The notes below the pieces were generated by a model that had not been told where the DNA came from, searched no databases, and saw only the letters and a list, made by a program, of their open reading frames with translations. Of a stretch of DNA of 64,000 bases, positions 1-8,812 are shown in pieces (position 1 is the first letter of the stretch; each line of letters opens with the position of its first letter). The stretch is from Palsa-744 sp036498265 (GTDB lineage Bacteria; Actinomycetota; Thermoleophilia; Solirubrobacterales; Solirubrobacteraceae). The stretch lies in NCBI GenBank assembly GCA_036498265.1, contig DASYFT010000018.1:186001-250000 (forward strand), written 5' to 3'. Position numbers and translations under genes: made by a program.

Positions 1-260
1 ACTATCTCGGATATCGCGCGGATTCCCGCGCGGTAGATGCTCGCCCACGTGGCGCCCCTCAGGGCGCGCGTGATCAGCTCGAGCGTCGCCTGGCTGTAAC
101 AGTCCTCGAGGTCCTCCCGGCGCAGACGGAACCGATGGGCTCTCAGCAGCAGATCGCGGCGGGCGCGCGCCACCAGCGCCACCTGGTCGGCCGGCGTCGC
201 GCGGCGCAGCAGCCGTTCGGCTGCGGGCGTTTGGCCAGGGCGCTCAGATCGGGTAGACAC
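1..260 (-). CDS. Sigma-factor-like protein, N-terminal part only (cut by left edge)
   Basis: Reading leftwards from a GTG at 260 there is an open frame to the window edge (about 86 codons) without a stop. The peptide contains RRDLLLRAHRFRLRREDLED followed by CYSQATLELITRALRG. This Arg/Leu-rich helical pattern resembles the start of sigma-70-like proteins common in Thermoleophilia (from memory, not searched). No convincing Shine-Dalgarno is seen, so the start is a guess. It is divergent from the membrane-protein gene at 374. The last 20 or so residues look less typical, which may reflect a contig end. It could also be a chance open frame. Confidence 0.4.
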   Translation of the reverse strand, partial: MSTRSERPGQTPAAERLLRRATPADQVALVARARRDLLLRAHRFRLRREDLEDCYSQATLELITRALRGATWASIYRAGIRAISEI

Positions 261-373
261 ATACGGGTGTCGCGCGATGGTCCAGCTCCACCCCCCTCTC
301 TCTTCACGCGGCCGCGTCGATCGGCGCAACCGCCGGCGCGTTCGTCCCACCCCGTGCCGGCCGGGACCCCTCG

Positions 374-1321
374 ATGAGCGTCGGCGACCGCCTGCGCGAC
401 CTTGACCGCCTCCAGCGGCGCACGCGCGGGGTGCGTTTCGTGGCGGCGGTGATCAAGAAGTTCTCGGACGACCAGGCCGGCCAGATGGCGGCGCTGATCT
501 CCTACTACGCGTTCGTCTCCCTGTTCCCGCTGCTGCTGGTGATGGTGACGGTGCTGGGCTTCGTGCTGCAGGGCAACCCGGGCGAGCAGCGGAAGATCCT
601 CGACGGCACGCTGGGCCAGTTCCCGATCATCAGCGACCAGCTGAAACTGCATTCGCTGAAAGGCAGCCCGGCGGCGCTCGTGATCGGCATCGTGTTCGCC
701 CTGCTGGCGGGGATGGGGATCACGAACGCGGCGCAGAACGCCTTCAACCGGGTCTGGGACGTGCCGATCAAGCACCGCCCGAACTTCATCGTCGCCCGGC
801 TGCGCGGTCTGGCCCTGCTGGCGGTGCTGGGTACCCTGACGATCGTGTCGACCGTGGTCGCCGGCTTCGTCGGCACGGCCAGCCACGGCGCCGCAGCGGT
901 GGTCGGCGGGGTGCTGGTGGCGCTGCTGTTCAACCTCGCCGTCTTCATGACCGCCTTCAAGGTGCTGACCGCCATCGACGTCCCCTGGCGGGAGCTGCTG
1001 CCCGGGGTCCTGTTCGCGGCGGTGAGCTTCCAGCTGCTGCAGCACCTGGGCGGCTTCTACCTCGACCACGAGCTCAAGCGGACGGGTCCTCTGTACGGGA
1101 TCTTCGCGCTGGTGCTCGGCCTGCTGGCCTGGCTCTACCTCGCCGGCCAGCTGACGATGTTCGGCGCGGAGATCAACGTGGTGAGGGCGCGCCGGCTGTG
1201 GCCGCGGAGCTTCTTCGCGGACGATCTCCTGCCCACCGACGAGCGGGCGCTGCGGTCCTCAGCAGACGTCGAGGAGCGCGTCCCGCAGGAGGACGTGCAG
1301 GTCGAGTTCGATGGCCCTTGA
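374..1321 (+). CDS. YihY/BrkB family (UPF0761) inner membrane protein
   Basis: A 315-residue protein with about six hydrophobic segments (roughly residues 40-66, 95-116, 143-166, 172-196, 208-226 and 240-263). It shows the family hallmarks: an early SYYAFVSLFPLLL segment and the FNRVWDVP sequence near residue 130. The family was once called ribonuclease BN or BrkB, but its members are integral membrane proteins of unsettled function, possibly transport or envelope related. The C-terminal 50 residues are charged and probably cytoplasmic. It stands alone, followed by a hairpin at 1341 and then the lon promoter. Family assignment is firm; function is not. Confidence 0.88.
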   Translation: MSVGDRLRDLDRLQRRTRGVRFVAAVIKKFSDDQAGQMAALISYYAFVSLFPLLLVMVTVLGFVLQGNPGEQRKILDGTLGQFPIISDQLKLHSLKGSPAALVIGIVFALLAGMGITNAAQNAFNRVWDVPIKHRPNFIVARLRGLALLAVLGTLTIVSTVVAGFVGTASHGAAAVVGGVLVALLFNLAVFMTAFKVLTAIDVPWRELLPGVLFAAVSFQLLQHLGGFYLDHELKRTGPLYGIFALVLGLLAWLYLAGQLTMFGAEINVVRARRLWPRSFFADDLLPTDERALRSSADVEERVPQEDVQVEFDGP

Positions 1322-1340
1322 GGGAGATTTTTGGCTTTCC

Positions 1341-1358
1341 CATGCCGTTTTCGGCATG
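1341..1358 (+). terminator. Candidate hairpin terminator after the BrkB gene
   Basis: A perfect 7-bp stem, CATGCCG / CGGCATG, with a TTTT loop lies 20 nt after the stop codon at 1321. No U-tract follows, as is common in high-GC actinobacteria, so termination is inferred. It also sits just upstream of the lon -35 box and could have a regulatory role instead. Confidence 0.5.
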
Positions 1359-1370
1359 ACCCAGAAGTAC

Positions 1371-1399
1371 TTGCACATGCAACCACAGCGCGCTATACT
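1371..1399 (+). promoter_or_regulatory. Sigma-70-type promoter of lon, with an overlapping palindrome
   Basis: A -35 box TTGCAC (1371-1376) and a -10 box TATACT (1394-1399) are separated by 17 nt, a near-consensus vegetative promoter in an AT-rich patch. The -35 box is part of the inverted repeat TTGCA-CA-TGCAA (1371-1382), a possible operator. The HspR-type HAIR element known upstream of lon/clpB in some actinobacteria is not visible. Expected transcript start is near 1406, giving a leader of about 30 nt. Confidence 0.7.
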
Positions 1400-1436
1400 A
1401 ACTAAACTTTCGTAAGCTCATATGGAGCAATTACCT

Positions 1437-3932
1437 ATGTCATCTCCCCCCGAGAACAACCCCATACAGACTTCCGAGCCCAGTCAGCGCCTGAGGCTCA
1501 TCCCTCTCGACGACACCGTCGTGTTCCCCAACATGGGCATCACGCTCACGGTCGACGTCGGCGAGGACAAGCGCGTGGCGCTCGTGCCACGCCACGACAA
1601 CGAGTTCCTGGACGTCGGCGTCATCGCCGAGGTGTCCGAGCAGATCCGTCTGCCCGGCGGCGGCCGTGCGGTCGCCGTGTCCGGTGAGCACCGTGCCCTG
1701 ATCGGCGCGGCGCAGACCGGGCCCGGCGGCGAGCTGCGCGTCGAGGTCGAGGAGCGTCCCGATGAGGAGCCGGTGGACGGCCGCACCCGCGAGCTGGAGC
1801 GCGAGTACCGCGCGACGGTCGAGGAGATCCTCGAGCTGCGTGGTGACGACGGCCGCATAGCCGCGTTCCTTCGCGCCATCGCCGAGCCCGGCACGCTCGC
1901 CGACTCGGCCGGCTACTCCCCCACGATCTCATACGAGCAGAAGGTCGAACTGCTGCGCACGCTCGACGTGACGGAGCGACTCGAGCTGGCCGTGAGGCTT
2001 CAGCGCGAGAGCCTCGCCGAGCTGCAGGTGCGCAGGCGCATCCGCGACGACGTCCAGGAGGGCGCCGAGAAGCAGCAGCGCGAGTACTTCCTTCGCAAGC
2101 AGATGGAGTCCATCCGCAAGGAGCTGGGCGAGGACGACGCTTCGGTGTCGGAGGAGTACCGCACCAAGATCGAGGAGGCCGGGATGCCCGAGGACGTCGA
2201 GGAGCAGGCTCTCAAGGAGCTGGGCCGCCTCGAGCGGATGGGCGAGCAGACGGGCGAGTCGAGCATGATCCGCACGTACCTGGACTGGCTGATCGCGGTG
2301 CCGTGGAGCAAGCGCTCCGACGAGCACCTCGACCCGGTCGCGGCGCGCGCGGTGCTGGACGCCGACCACGCCGGCCTGCAGGACGTCAAGGACCGTGTCA
2401 CCGAGTACCTGGCCGTGCGCAAGCTCCGCCAGGACCGCGGCATCGAGGCCGACCCCAAGTCTGGGGCGATCCTCACCCTGATCGGCCCTCCGGGCACCGG
2501 CAAGACCTCGATCGGCGAGTCCATCGCCAGAGCAACCGGGCGCGAGTTCGTGCGCATGTCGCTGGGCGGCGTGCGTGACGAGGCCGAGATCCGTGGTCAC
2601 CGCCGGACGTACATAGGAGCGCTGCCGGGACGCCTGGTCAGGGCTCTGCGCGACGCCGGCACGATGAACCCCGTGATCCTGCTCGACGAGGTGGACAAGG
2701 TCGGGGCGGACTGGCGCGGCGACCCTTCGGCGGCATTGCTGGAGGTGCTCGACCCCGCTCAGAACCACTCCTTCCGTGACCACTACCTCGACGTGGAGCT
2801 GGACCTCAGCCAGGTGATGTTCCTGGCGACGGCCAACGTCGCGGACACGATCCCGGGCCCGCTGCTCGACCGCATGGAGGTGATCCGCTTCGACGGCTAC
2901 ACCTCCGAGGAGAAGCTGGCGATCGCCAAGGGCTACCTGTGGCCGCGCCAGCGCGACCGCAACGGCCTGCGCGAGGACGAGGTCGAGATCTCCGATGAGG
3001 TGCTGCGCACGATCATCGCGGAGTACACCCGCGAGGCCGGCGTCCGCAACCTCGAGCGCGAGCTCGGCACCGTGCTGCGCAAGACCGCCACTCGGATCGC
3101 GTCTGGCCAGGTGGCTGCTGCCGCGCCGGCTCAGGCCGGCGGGCAGGCCGCTGCCGCGGCGACCGTTCAGGCCGCTGCCGCTTCCGGTGTGCAGGCCGCT
3201 GCCGCGGCCGGCGCGGGGCCGGCTTCACCTGCGAGCGACTCGCAGGGTGAGGCCCCGGCCCCCGTGCTGGAGACCCCCGTGAAGATCGACCTGGAGATCG
3301 TGCGCGATGCGCTCGGCCGCCAGCGCTACTTCCAGGAGTCTGCGGCGCGGACGGCCACACCGGGCGTCGCGACCGGCCTGGCTGTGACCGGCACCGGCGG
3401 CGACGTGCTGTTCGTGGAGGCGACCGCGATGAAGAGCGGATCCTCCGGCGGCGGCCTGGTGCTGACCGGCCAGCTGGGCGACGTGATGAAGGAGTCGGCG
3501 CGGATCGCCCTCTCCTACGTCCGCGGCCACGCAGAGGAGCTCGGCATCGACGAAAGCGCGTTCGAGAACCGGGAGTTCCACGTGCACGTGCCGGCCGGCG
3601 CGATCCCCAAGGACGGGCCCAGCGCCGGCGTGACGATGGTCACGGCGCTTGCGTCACTGCTGTCCGGCCGCCCGGTCAAGCACACGGTGGGCATGACCGG
3701 CGAGGTCACGCTGCAGGGCCGGGTGCTGCCGATCGGCGGCTTCAAGCAGAAGGCGCTGGCGGCCAACGCGGCCGGGCTGACCGACGTGATCCTGCCGGAG
3801 CGCAACCGTGGCGACCTGGACGAGATCCCGGAGGAGGTCCGTGAGCAGATGACGTTCCACCCGGTCATGACCGTCCAGGAGGTCCTCGACCGCGCACTGG
3901 AGCCGGCTCGCGATGTCGCGCATGTCTCGTAG
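1437..3932 (+). CDS. lon: ATP-dependent Lon protease
   Basis: A homo-oligomeric AAA+ serine protease that unfolds and degrades damaged or regulatory proteins in the cytoplasm. The ATG at 1437 is preferred over an in-frame ATG at 1422 because GGAG (1424-1427) lies 9 nt before it, while the earlier ATG has no ribosome site. Numbered from 1422, the parts are: LON substrate-binding domain (about 25-215), coiled-coil helical region, Walker A GPPGTGKT (355-362), Walker B ILLDEVDK (about 420), and a protease domain with catalytic Ser734 in KDGPSAG and Lys775 in GGFKQK. An unusual Ala/Gln/Gly-rich stretch of about 55 residues (DNA 3106-3270) separates the ATPase from the protease domain. The 3' end overlaps the next gene by 20 nt. 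Confidence 0.97.
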   Translation: MSSPPENNPIQTSEPSQRLRLIPLDDTVVFPNMGITLTVDVGEDKRVALVPRHDNEFLDVGVIAEVSEQIRLPGGGRAVAVSGEHRALIGAAQTGPGGELRVEVEERPDEEPVDGRTRELEREYRATVEEILELRGDDGRIAAFLRAIAEPGTLADSAGYSPTISYEQKVELLRTLDVTERLELAVRLQRESLAELQVRRRIRDDVQEGAEKQQREYFLRKQMESIRKELGEDDASVSEEYRTKIEEAGMPEDVEEQALKELGRLERMGEQTGESSMIRTYLDWLIAVPWSKRSDEHLDPVAARAVLDADHAGLQDVKDRVTEYLAVRKLRQDRGIEADPKSGAILTLIGPPGTGKTSIGESIARATGREFVRMSLGGVRDEAEIRGHRRTYIGALPGRLVRALRDAGTMNPVILLDEVDKVGADWRGDPSAALLEVLDPAQNHSFRDHYLDVELDLSQVMFLATANVADTIPGPLLDRMEVIRFDGYTSEEKLAIAKGYLWPRQRDRNGLREDEVEISDEVLRTIIAEYTREAGVRNLERELGTVLRKTATRIASGQVAAAAPAQAGGQAAAAATVQAAAASGVQAAAAAGAGPASPASDSQGEAPAPVLETPVKIDLEIVRDALGRQRYFQESAARTATPGVATGLAVTGTGGDVLFVEATAMKSGSSGGGLVLTGQLGDVMKESARIALSYVRGHAEELGIDESAFENREFHVHVPAGAIPKDGPSAGVTMVTALASLLSGRPVKHTVGMTGEVTLQGRVLPIGGFKQKALAANAAGLTDVILPERNRGDLDEIPEEVREQMTFHPVMTVQEVLDRALEPARDVAHVS

Positions 3933-4239
3933 GTGCGAGCCGGTGCCGATGGAGGTCCGCCAGATGGCGGACCTCCTCGAGCGGCGATGGCAGCTGTCGA
4001 TCATCTACGCGGCGCTCACCGGGGCGCTGCGCTTCAGTGAGTTCGCCGAGGCCGTGTCGGGCATCTCGCCGCGGATGCTCTCCGAGCGGCTGCGAGACCT
4101 CGAGGCGGCCGGGCTCGTCGAGCGGAAGGTGATCCCGTCGAGCCCCCCCACGGTGGAGTACCGGCTGACCGACCGGGGGCGCAGGCTCGGCCCGATCATC
4201 AAGGCCATGCAGGACTACGCGAGCGAGCCGGTCGGCTAG
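3913..4239 (+). CDS. HxlR-family winged-helix transcriptional regulator
   Basis: A 108-residue DNA-binding protein. The HxlR pattern is clear: MADLLERRWQLSIIYAAL, then LRFSEFAEAVSGISPRMLSE, then LRDLEAAGLVER, and a wing ending in VEYRLTDRG. HxlR proteins are dimeric repressors or activators often responding to aldehydes, quinones or redox stress. The usual N-terminal redox cysteine position may be Cys8. The gene starts inside the 3' end of lon, so it is probably co-transcribed. It ends 4 nt inside the tail of the convergent efflux gene, which is a plausible target. Starts at Met4 or Met13 are possible. Confidence 0.85.
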   Translation: MSRMSRRCEPVPMEVRQMADLLERRWQLSIIYAALTGALRFSEFAEAVSGISPRMLSERLRDLEAAGLVERKVIPSSPPTVEYRLTDRGRRLGPIIKAMQDYASEPVG

Positions 4240-5840
4240 CTCGGCACGGCGGCCGGTTCGGGCTCGGGCACCTCTGACCCGACGCCCACGAACTGGCCGT
4301 TGGGGCATTCCTCGGCGCGCACCCGACCGCGCGGGTTGCGGATGCCGAGTGCGCCGATGAGGCCGCCCGCGGCGAGCAGCACGGCGGCGATCATGAGTCC
4401 GAGATGGAAGCTGTGTACGGAGGCCTGTTCGGCGGCCGTCCGCAGCGCCCGCGCCTGGGCGGCCGGCAGGCCGTGGGCTTCGGGCACCGCCAGCGGCAGG
4501 CGCTTGGCGGCTTCGACGGCGGAGTGCCCGGCCGGGCCGAGCGGGACGTGCGCGAGGTGCCGGTCGAGCGTCGAGGCGAAGGAGCCCGCAACGACGGCGC
4601 CGACCCCGGCTGTGCCGATCAGCCCGGCGACTCGCGCGATGGCGTTGTTGACGCCGGACGCGATCCCCGCCTGGGAGGAGTCCACGCCGGCGAGCACGGC
4701 GGCGGTGAGCGGCGCCACGGTCATCGCCAGGCCGATCGAGAAGACGATCAGCGGCGGCAGTACGTCGGTGAGGAATTCCACGTGCGCGCCCACGCGCTGG
4801 AACAGCAGCAGACCGGCCGCCCCGACGAGCGGTCCGGCGCCCATGAAGAAGCGCGGGCCGTATCGGTCGGCCAGCGCCCCGAAGCGCCTGGACAGGAAGA
4901 ACATAACGACGGTGACCGGCAGCAGCGTGAGGCCGCTTTCGAGCGGCGAGTATCCGCCGACCTGCTGCAGGAACAGCACCAGGAAGAAGAACAGGACCGA
5001 AAGCCCTGCGTACATCGAGAAGGTCTCGATGTTGCCGGCGGCGAAGTTCCGGTGGCGGAAGAGCACGAGCGGCAGCATCGGGTCGCGGGCGCGGGACTCG
5101 TAGGCGAGGAAGGCCGCGAACAGCACCACCCCGGCCAGCAGCGGCGCGATCACGCCCGACCACCCGAGCCGCGGCTGCTCGATCAGCGCGAACACGAACG
5201 CGCCGAGGCCGCCGGCGCCGAGCAGGGCGCCGGGCACGTCGACGTGGCGGCTGCCCTTGGCGCGTGGCTCCGCGCGCGGGATCACGAGCATGATCAGCGC
5301 CGTGCATGCGATCACGAACGGGACGTTGATCAGGAAGATCAGCCGCCAGGAGCCGATCGCCAGCAGCTCGCCGCCGAGCAGCGGCCCGATCACGCCGGCG
5401 ATCGTCCCCCACGCGGTCCAGCTGCCGATCGCCTTTCCGCGCTCGGACTCGGGGAACGTGCGGACGATCACGGCGAGCGAGGACGGCGTGAGCAGGGCGC
5501 TCGCGACGCCCTGCAGCGCGCGAGCGCCGATCAGGAAGCCGATCGACGGCGAGATCGCGCACAGCACCGAGGCCACGCCGAAGCCGACGACGCCCAGCGC
5601 GAAGACCCGCCGCTCGCCGTAGAGGTCGCCAAGCGAGCCGCCGACCAGGATCAGCGACCCCAGCGTCAGCAGGTAGGCGTTGCTCACCCACTGCTGTCCC
5701 GCAAGCCCTCCGCCCAGCGAGCGCTGGATCGTCGGCAGGGCGACGTTCACGACGGTGCCGTCGAGCAGCGCGATCCCCGAGCCGAGGATCGTGGCGACGA
5801 GCGTCAGCTGCCTCGTCCTCGCCTCGTCCAACCTCCTCAC
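4236..5840 (-). CDS. MFS drug efflux transporter, DHA2 (EmrB/QacA) family
   Basis: A 534-residue protein with about 14 hydrophobic segments, the count expected of the DHA2 proton-coupled antiporters. It carries the family motif LDGTVVNVALPTIQ near residue 25 and a motif-A-like GDLYGERR at the loop after the second segment. Motif C-like GxxxGPxxGG (GVIGPLLGGEL) marks an exporter. Its tail overlaps the stop of the convergent HxlR gene, suggesting local regulation. Substrate cannot be deduced. Confidence 0.92.
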   Translation of the reverse strand: MRRLDEARTRQLTLVATILGSGIALLDGTVVNVALPTIQRSLGGGLAGQQWVSNAYLLTLGSLILVGGSLGDLYGERRVFALGVVGFGVASVLCAISPSIGFLIGARALQGVASALLTPSSLAVIVRTFPESERGKAIGSWTAWGTIAGVIGPLLGGELLAIGSWRLIFLINVPFVIACTALIMLVIPRAEPRAKGSRHVDVPGALLGAGGLGAFVFALIEQPRLGWSGVIAPLLAGVVLFAAFLAYESRARDPMLPLVLFRHRNFAAGNIETFSMYAGLSVLFFFLVLFLQQVGGYSPLESGLTLLPVTVVMFFLSRRFGALADRYGPRFFMGAGPLVGAAGLLLFQRVGAHVEFLTDVLPPLIVFSIGLAMTVAPLTAAVLAGVDSSQAGIASGVNNAIARVAGLIGTAGVGAVVAGSFASTLDRHLAHVPLGPAGHSAVEAAKRLPLAVPEAHGLPAAQARALRTAAEQASVHSFHLGLMIAAVLLAAGGLIGALGIRNPRGRVRAEECPNGQFVGVGSEVPEPEPAAVPS

Positions 5841-5855
5841 TCGTTGGACGGTAGC

Positions 5856-7046
5856 TCAGCCGGTCGGTGCGAGCGCGCCTGCGTCCAGCTGATCCGGCGA
5901 GGTGTACCCACTGAGCGCGAGCGTGAGGTCGAGCTCGGCCAGCACGCAGCGGAGAACCTGCTCGACTCCCGCCTGCCCGCCGAGGGCGAGGCCCCAGACG
6001 AAGGGGCGCCCGAGGCACACCGCGTCGGCGCCCAGCGCGAGCGCCTTGAAGACGTCCGCGCCGGTGCGGATGCCGCTGTCGAAGAGCACCGGGAAGCGCT
6101 CGCCGACCGCCTCGCGAACCGCCGGCAGCGCGTCGAGCGCGCCGATCGCACCGTCCACCTGGCGTCCGCCGTGGTTCGAGACGATCACGCCGTCGGCGCC
6201 GGACTGCACGGCGAGCCGCGCGTCCTCTGCGTGCATGATCCCCTTCAGCAGGATCGGCAGCGTGGTCTGCTCGCGCAGCCAGCGCAGGTCCTCCCAGGTG
6301 ACGGTCGGGTTGGAGAACTGGGCCGCCCAGTGCCCGATCGCCGGCCCGGGGTCCTCCTCCGGCGGCCTCTCGAGCGCCGCCCGGAAGACGGGGTCGCTGA
6401 AGTAGTTGGCAACGCCCTCGCCCTTCAGGAACGGCAGGTAGGCGCTCTGCAGGTCCCGGGGGCGCCAGCCGAGCATCCAGGTGTCGAGCGTGACCACGAT
6501 CGCGCGATAGCCGGCGTCCGCTGCGCGGCCCACGAAGCTGGCCGCGAGGTCGCGGTCCCTCGGCCAGTAGAGCTGATACCAGCGGCTCGCCTCCCCCATC
6601 GCCTCGGCGACCTCCTCGAGCGGACTCGAGGCGGCGGTGCTGACGATCGCGGGCACGCCCAGCGACGCGGCCGCGCGGGCGCTCGCGAGCTCGGCCTCGG
6701 GATGGACGATCGACTGCACGCCGACCGGCGCCAGCAGGAGAGGCGCGGGCATCTCCGTGCCCAGCACGCTCGTCGCGAGGTCGCGCGAGGAGACGTCACG
6801 GAGCATCCGCGGCACGATCCGCAGGCGCTCGAACGCCTCGCGGTTGGCGCGCACCGTCGCCTCGGAGCCTGCGCCGCCGGCCACGTAGCCGAAGGCCTCG
6901 GGCGTCATCACATCGCGGGCGCGCCCTTCCAGGTCGAGCACGGACACGGGCAGCTGCGGCCGTTCTCCCCCGAGCCCGCGGCCGTAGATCTCGTACTGGA
7001 AGTTCCCGAAGAGCTGTGCCTCGAGGACAGGCTCGGCGTCGGCCAT
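5856..7046 (-). CDS. FMN-dependent alpha-hydroxy-acid oxidase (lactate 2-monooxygenase-like)
   Basis: A 396-residue TIM-barrel flavoenzyme that oxidises 2-hydroxy acids. Seen in the sequence: the catalytic lysine in ILLKGIM, the active-site histidine and arginine in SNHGGRQVDG, and the FMN phosphate-binding stretch DSGIRTGADVFKALALGA followed by CLGRPFVWGL. The N-terminus (FGNFQYEIYG) resembles actinobacterial lactate 2-monooxygenases, which release acetate and CO2 from lactate. It lies 15 nt from the end of the MFS gene and 26 nt after the LLM gene, all minus strand. Exact substrate is uncertain: lactate, mandelate or glycolate are all possible. Confidence 0.88.
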   Translation of the reverse strand: MADAEPVLEAQLFGNFQYEIYGRGLGGERPQLPVSVLDLEGRARDVMTPEAFGYVAGGAGSEATVRANREAFERLRIVPRMLRDVSSRDLATSVLGTEMPAPLLLAPVGVQSIVHPEAELASARAAASLGVPAIVSTAASSPLEEVAEAMGEASRWYQLYWPRDRDLAASFVGRAADAGYRAIVVTLDTWMLGWRPRDLQSAYLPFLKGEGVANYFSDPVFRAALERPPEEDPGPAIGHWAAQFSNPTVTWEDLRWLREQTTLPILLKGIMHAEDARLAVQSGADGVIVSNHGGRQVDGAIGALDALPAVREAVGERFPVLFDSGIRTGADVFKALALGADAVCLGRPFVWGLALGGQAGVEQVLRCVLAELDLTLALSGYTSPDQLDAGALAPTG

Positions 7047-7072
7047 CGGAAGACCCTACCGCCCCCGGAGGC

Positions 7073-8116
7073 TCAGCCGAGGACCAGCTCGGCGGCGGTG
7101 CGCAGCGTGGCCGCGTCGCCGGAGATCAGCAGCGTGGTGACGACGGACTCGCGCCAGCTCTCGAGGTCCTCGCGGATCTTCTCGCGCGGGCCGATCAGCG
7201 AGAGCTGTTCGATCAGCGGCGTGGGTATCCTCGCGCCGGCCTCGTCCTTCTTGCCTTCGAGGTAGAGGTCCTGGATCTCCGCGACCTCGCGCTCGTAGCC
7301 CATCCGGATCGGGACGTTCGCGTGGAAGTTGGCGCCCTTGGCTCCCATGCCGCCGAAGTAGAGGGCGTAGAACGGGCGCAGCGAGTCCGCCGCCGACTCG
7401 ATGTCGTCGGTGACAATCAGCGGAACGGTGGCGCAGACCTCGAAGTCCGCGGCGCCGCGCCGCGCCCCCGCGCGCCCCCAGCCCGCCTCGAGCGACGGCC
7501 TGTAGAGCTCGTCGTAGACCGCCGGGGAGAACAGCATGGCCAGCCAGCCGTCACAGAGCTCGGCGCAGAGCGCGATGTTCTTCGGCCCCTCGGCGCCCAG
7601 GTAGATCGGGATGTCCTCGCGCAGCGGGTGGATCGAGGACTTCAGTGGCTTGCCGAGGCCCGTGCCGTCCGGCAGCGGCAGCGGGTAGTGCGGCCCGGCC
7701 GCCTGGAGCGGTCCCCTCCGCGCCCAGATGTCGCGCAGGATCCCGATGTACTCGCGCGTGCGCGCGAGTGGCTTGGCGAACGGCATCCCGTACCAGCCCT
7801 CGACGACCTGCGGTCCGGAGACACCCAGGCCGAGGATGAAGCGCCCGCCCGACAGGTGGTCCATGGTCATCGCGGCCATCGCCGCCGCGGCAGGCTGGCG
7901 CGCGGACATCTGGACGATCGCCGTGCCCAGCTTGATCCGGTCGGTCGCTGCCCCCCACCATGCGAGTGGCGTCAGGCAGTCCGAGCCGTAGGCCTCGGCG
8001 GTCCAGATCGAGTCGAACCCCAGCCGCTCCGCCTCGGCGACCGCGTCGCTCGCCCCGGGGGGCGGCCCGCCGGCCCAGTACCCCGTGTTGTAGCCCAGCT
8101 TCAGCTCCCCCGGCAT
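7073..8116 (-). CDS. LLM-class F420-dependent oxidoreductase
   Basis: A 347-residue luciferase-like TIM-barrel protein. Key stretches are LGFDSIWTAEAYGSD near residue 35, KLGTAIVQMSARQPAAAA, and DHLSGGRFILGLGVSGPQVVEGWYG, the typical cofactor and substrate face of actinobacterial F420-using members. It probably oxidises or reduces a small organic molecule with coenzyme F420 (or FMN). It is the first of two LLM enzymes in the window; the second, at 62209, is divergent and tied to a transporter. No clear Shine-Dalgarno before the ATG. Confidence 0.88.
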   Translation of the reverse strand: MPGELKLGYNTGYWAGGPPPGASDAVAEAERLGFDSIWTAEAYGSDCLTPLAWWGAATDRIKLGTAIVQMSARQPAAAAMAAMTMDHLSGGRFILGLGVSGPQVVEGWYGMPFAKPLARTREYIGILRDIWARRGPLQAAGPHYPLPLPDGTGLGKPLKSSIHPLREDIPIYLGAEGPKNIALCAELCDGWLAMLFSPAVYDELYRPSLEAGWGRAGARRGAADFEVCATVPLIVTDDIESAADSLRPFYALYFGGMGAKGANFHANVPIRMGYEREVAEIQDLYLEGKKDEAGARIPTPLIEQLSLIGPREKIREDLESWRESVVTTLLISGDAATLRTAAELVLG

Positions 8117-8137
8117 CGCAGGCAGGCTACAGCCTCA

Positions 8138-8812
8138 CTAGGGACGCGGCATGACGAGCGCCACCGTGAAGCCGTCATAGCCCTTGGCGCCGACGGTCTG
8201 GATCGTCGTGCCGCTCGCGCCGGGCGCCGCGGCCAGCAACTCGTGGAACTCGCGCATGCCCCGCACTCCGGGGTCCTCGGTGGCGGGGTCGACAAGCGCT
8301 CCGCCGCGCACCACGTTGTCGGTCACGATCACGGTGCCCGGCCGTGATAGCTCGAGCGCCCACTCGAAGTACTGCGGCGTGCCGGGCTTGTCGGCGTCGA
8401 TGAAGATGAAGTCGAACGGGCCGGCCTGTTCGCCGGCGAGCGCGCGGAGTGTGTCGAGGGCTGGTCCGACCCGCTGTTCGACCCTGTCGGCGATGCCGGC
8501 GCGGGCGATGTTGGCGGCGGCCACCGCGGCGTAGCGGGGCTCCACCTCGAGGGTGACGACCCGCCCGTTCTCGTGCACCGCCCTGGCGAGCCAGATCGTG
8601 CTGTAGCCACCCAGCGTGCCCATCTCGAGCACGCTGCCGCCGCCGAGCATGCGCACCATGAGGTGCAGCAGCTTGCCCTGGTTGGGAGTCACCGCGATCG
8701 CCGGCAGGCCCTCCGCCGCGCTCTGCTCGGCGGCCGCCCTCAGCGCGTCGTCCTCGTGCACCAGCAGGTCGGCGGTGTAGCCATCGACGTCGTCCCACAG
8801 CTCCTGGCTCAT
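8138..8812 (-). CDS. Class I SAM-dependent O-methyltransferase
   Basis: A 224-residue protein of the catechol/caffeoyl-CoA O-methyltransferase type. The SAM-binding motif I reads VLEMGTLGGYSTIWLA, and the metal/substrate motif DFIFIDADKPGTPQYFEWA includes the conserved FIDADK. TDNVVRGGALVDP follows, as in the family. It is coupled to the upstream VOC-protein gene by an ATGA overlap (8809-8812), so both are translated from one message. Natural acceptor unknown. Confidence 0.92.
   Translation of the reverse strand: MSQELWDDVDGYTADLLVHEDDALRAAAEQSAAEGLPAIAVTPNQGKLLHLMVRMLGGGSVLEMGTLGGYSTIWLARAVHENGRVVTLEVEPRYAAVAAANIARAGIADRVEQRVGPALDTLRALAGEQAGPFDFIFIDADKPGTPQYFEWALELSRPGTVIVTDNVVRGGALVDPATEDPGVRGMREFHELLAAAPGASGTTIQTVGAKGYDGFTVALVMPRP

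Noticed and set aside
135..377. Plus-strand open frame before the BrkB gene
   Set aside because: Arg/Pro-rich composition typical of a shadow frame in GC-rich DNA; the opposite strand gives the more protein-like reading.
1422..1436. Earlier in-frame ATG for Lon
   Set aside because: It has no ribosome site; GGAG inside it is correctly spaced for the ATG at 1437.
4404..7265. 953-codon plus-strand open frame opposite the MFS and hydroxy-acid oxidase genes
   Set aside because: No domains, charged low-complexity sequence; it is the complement of two well-recognised genes.
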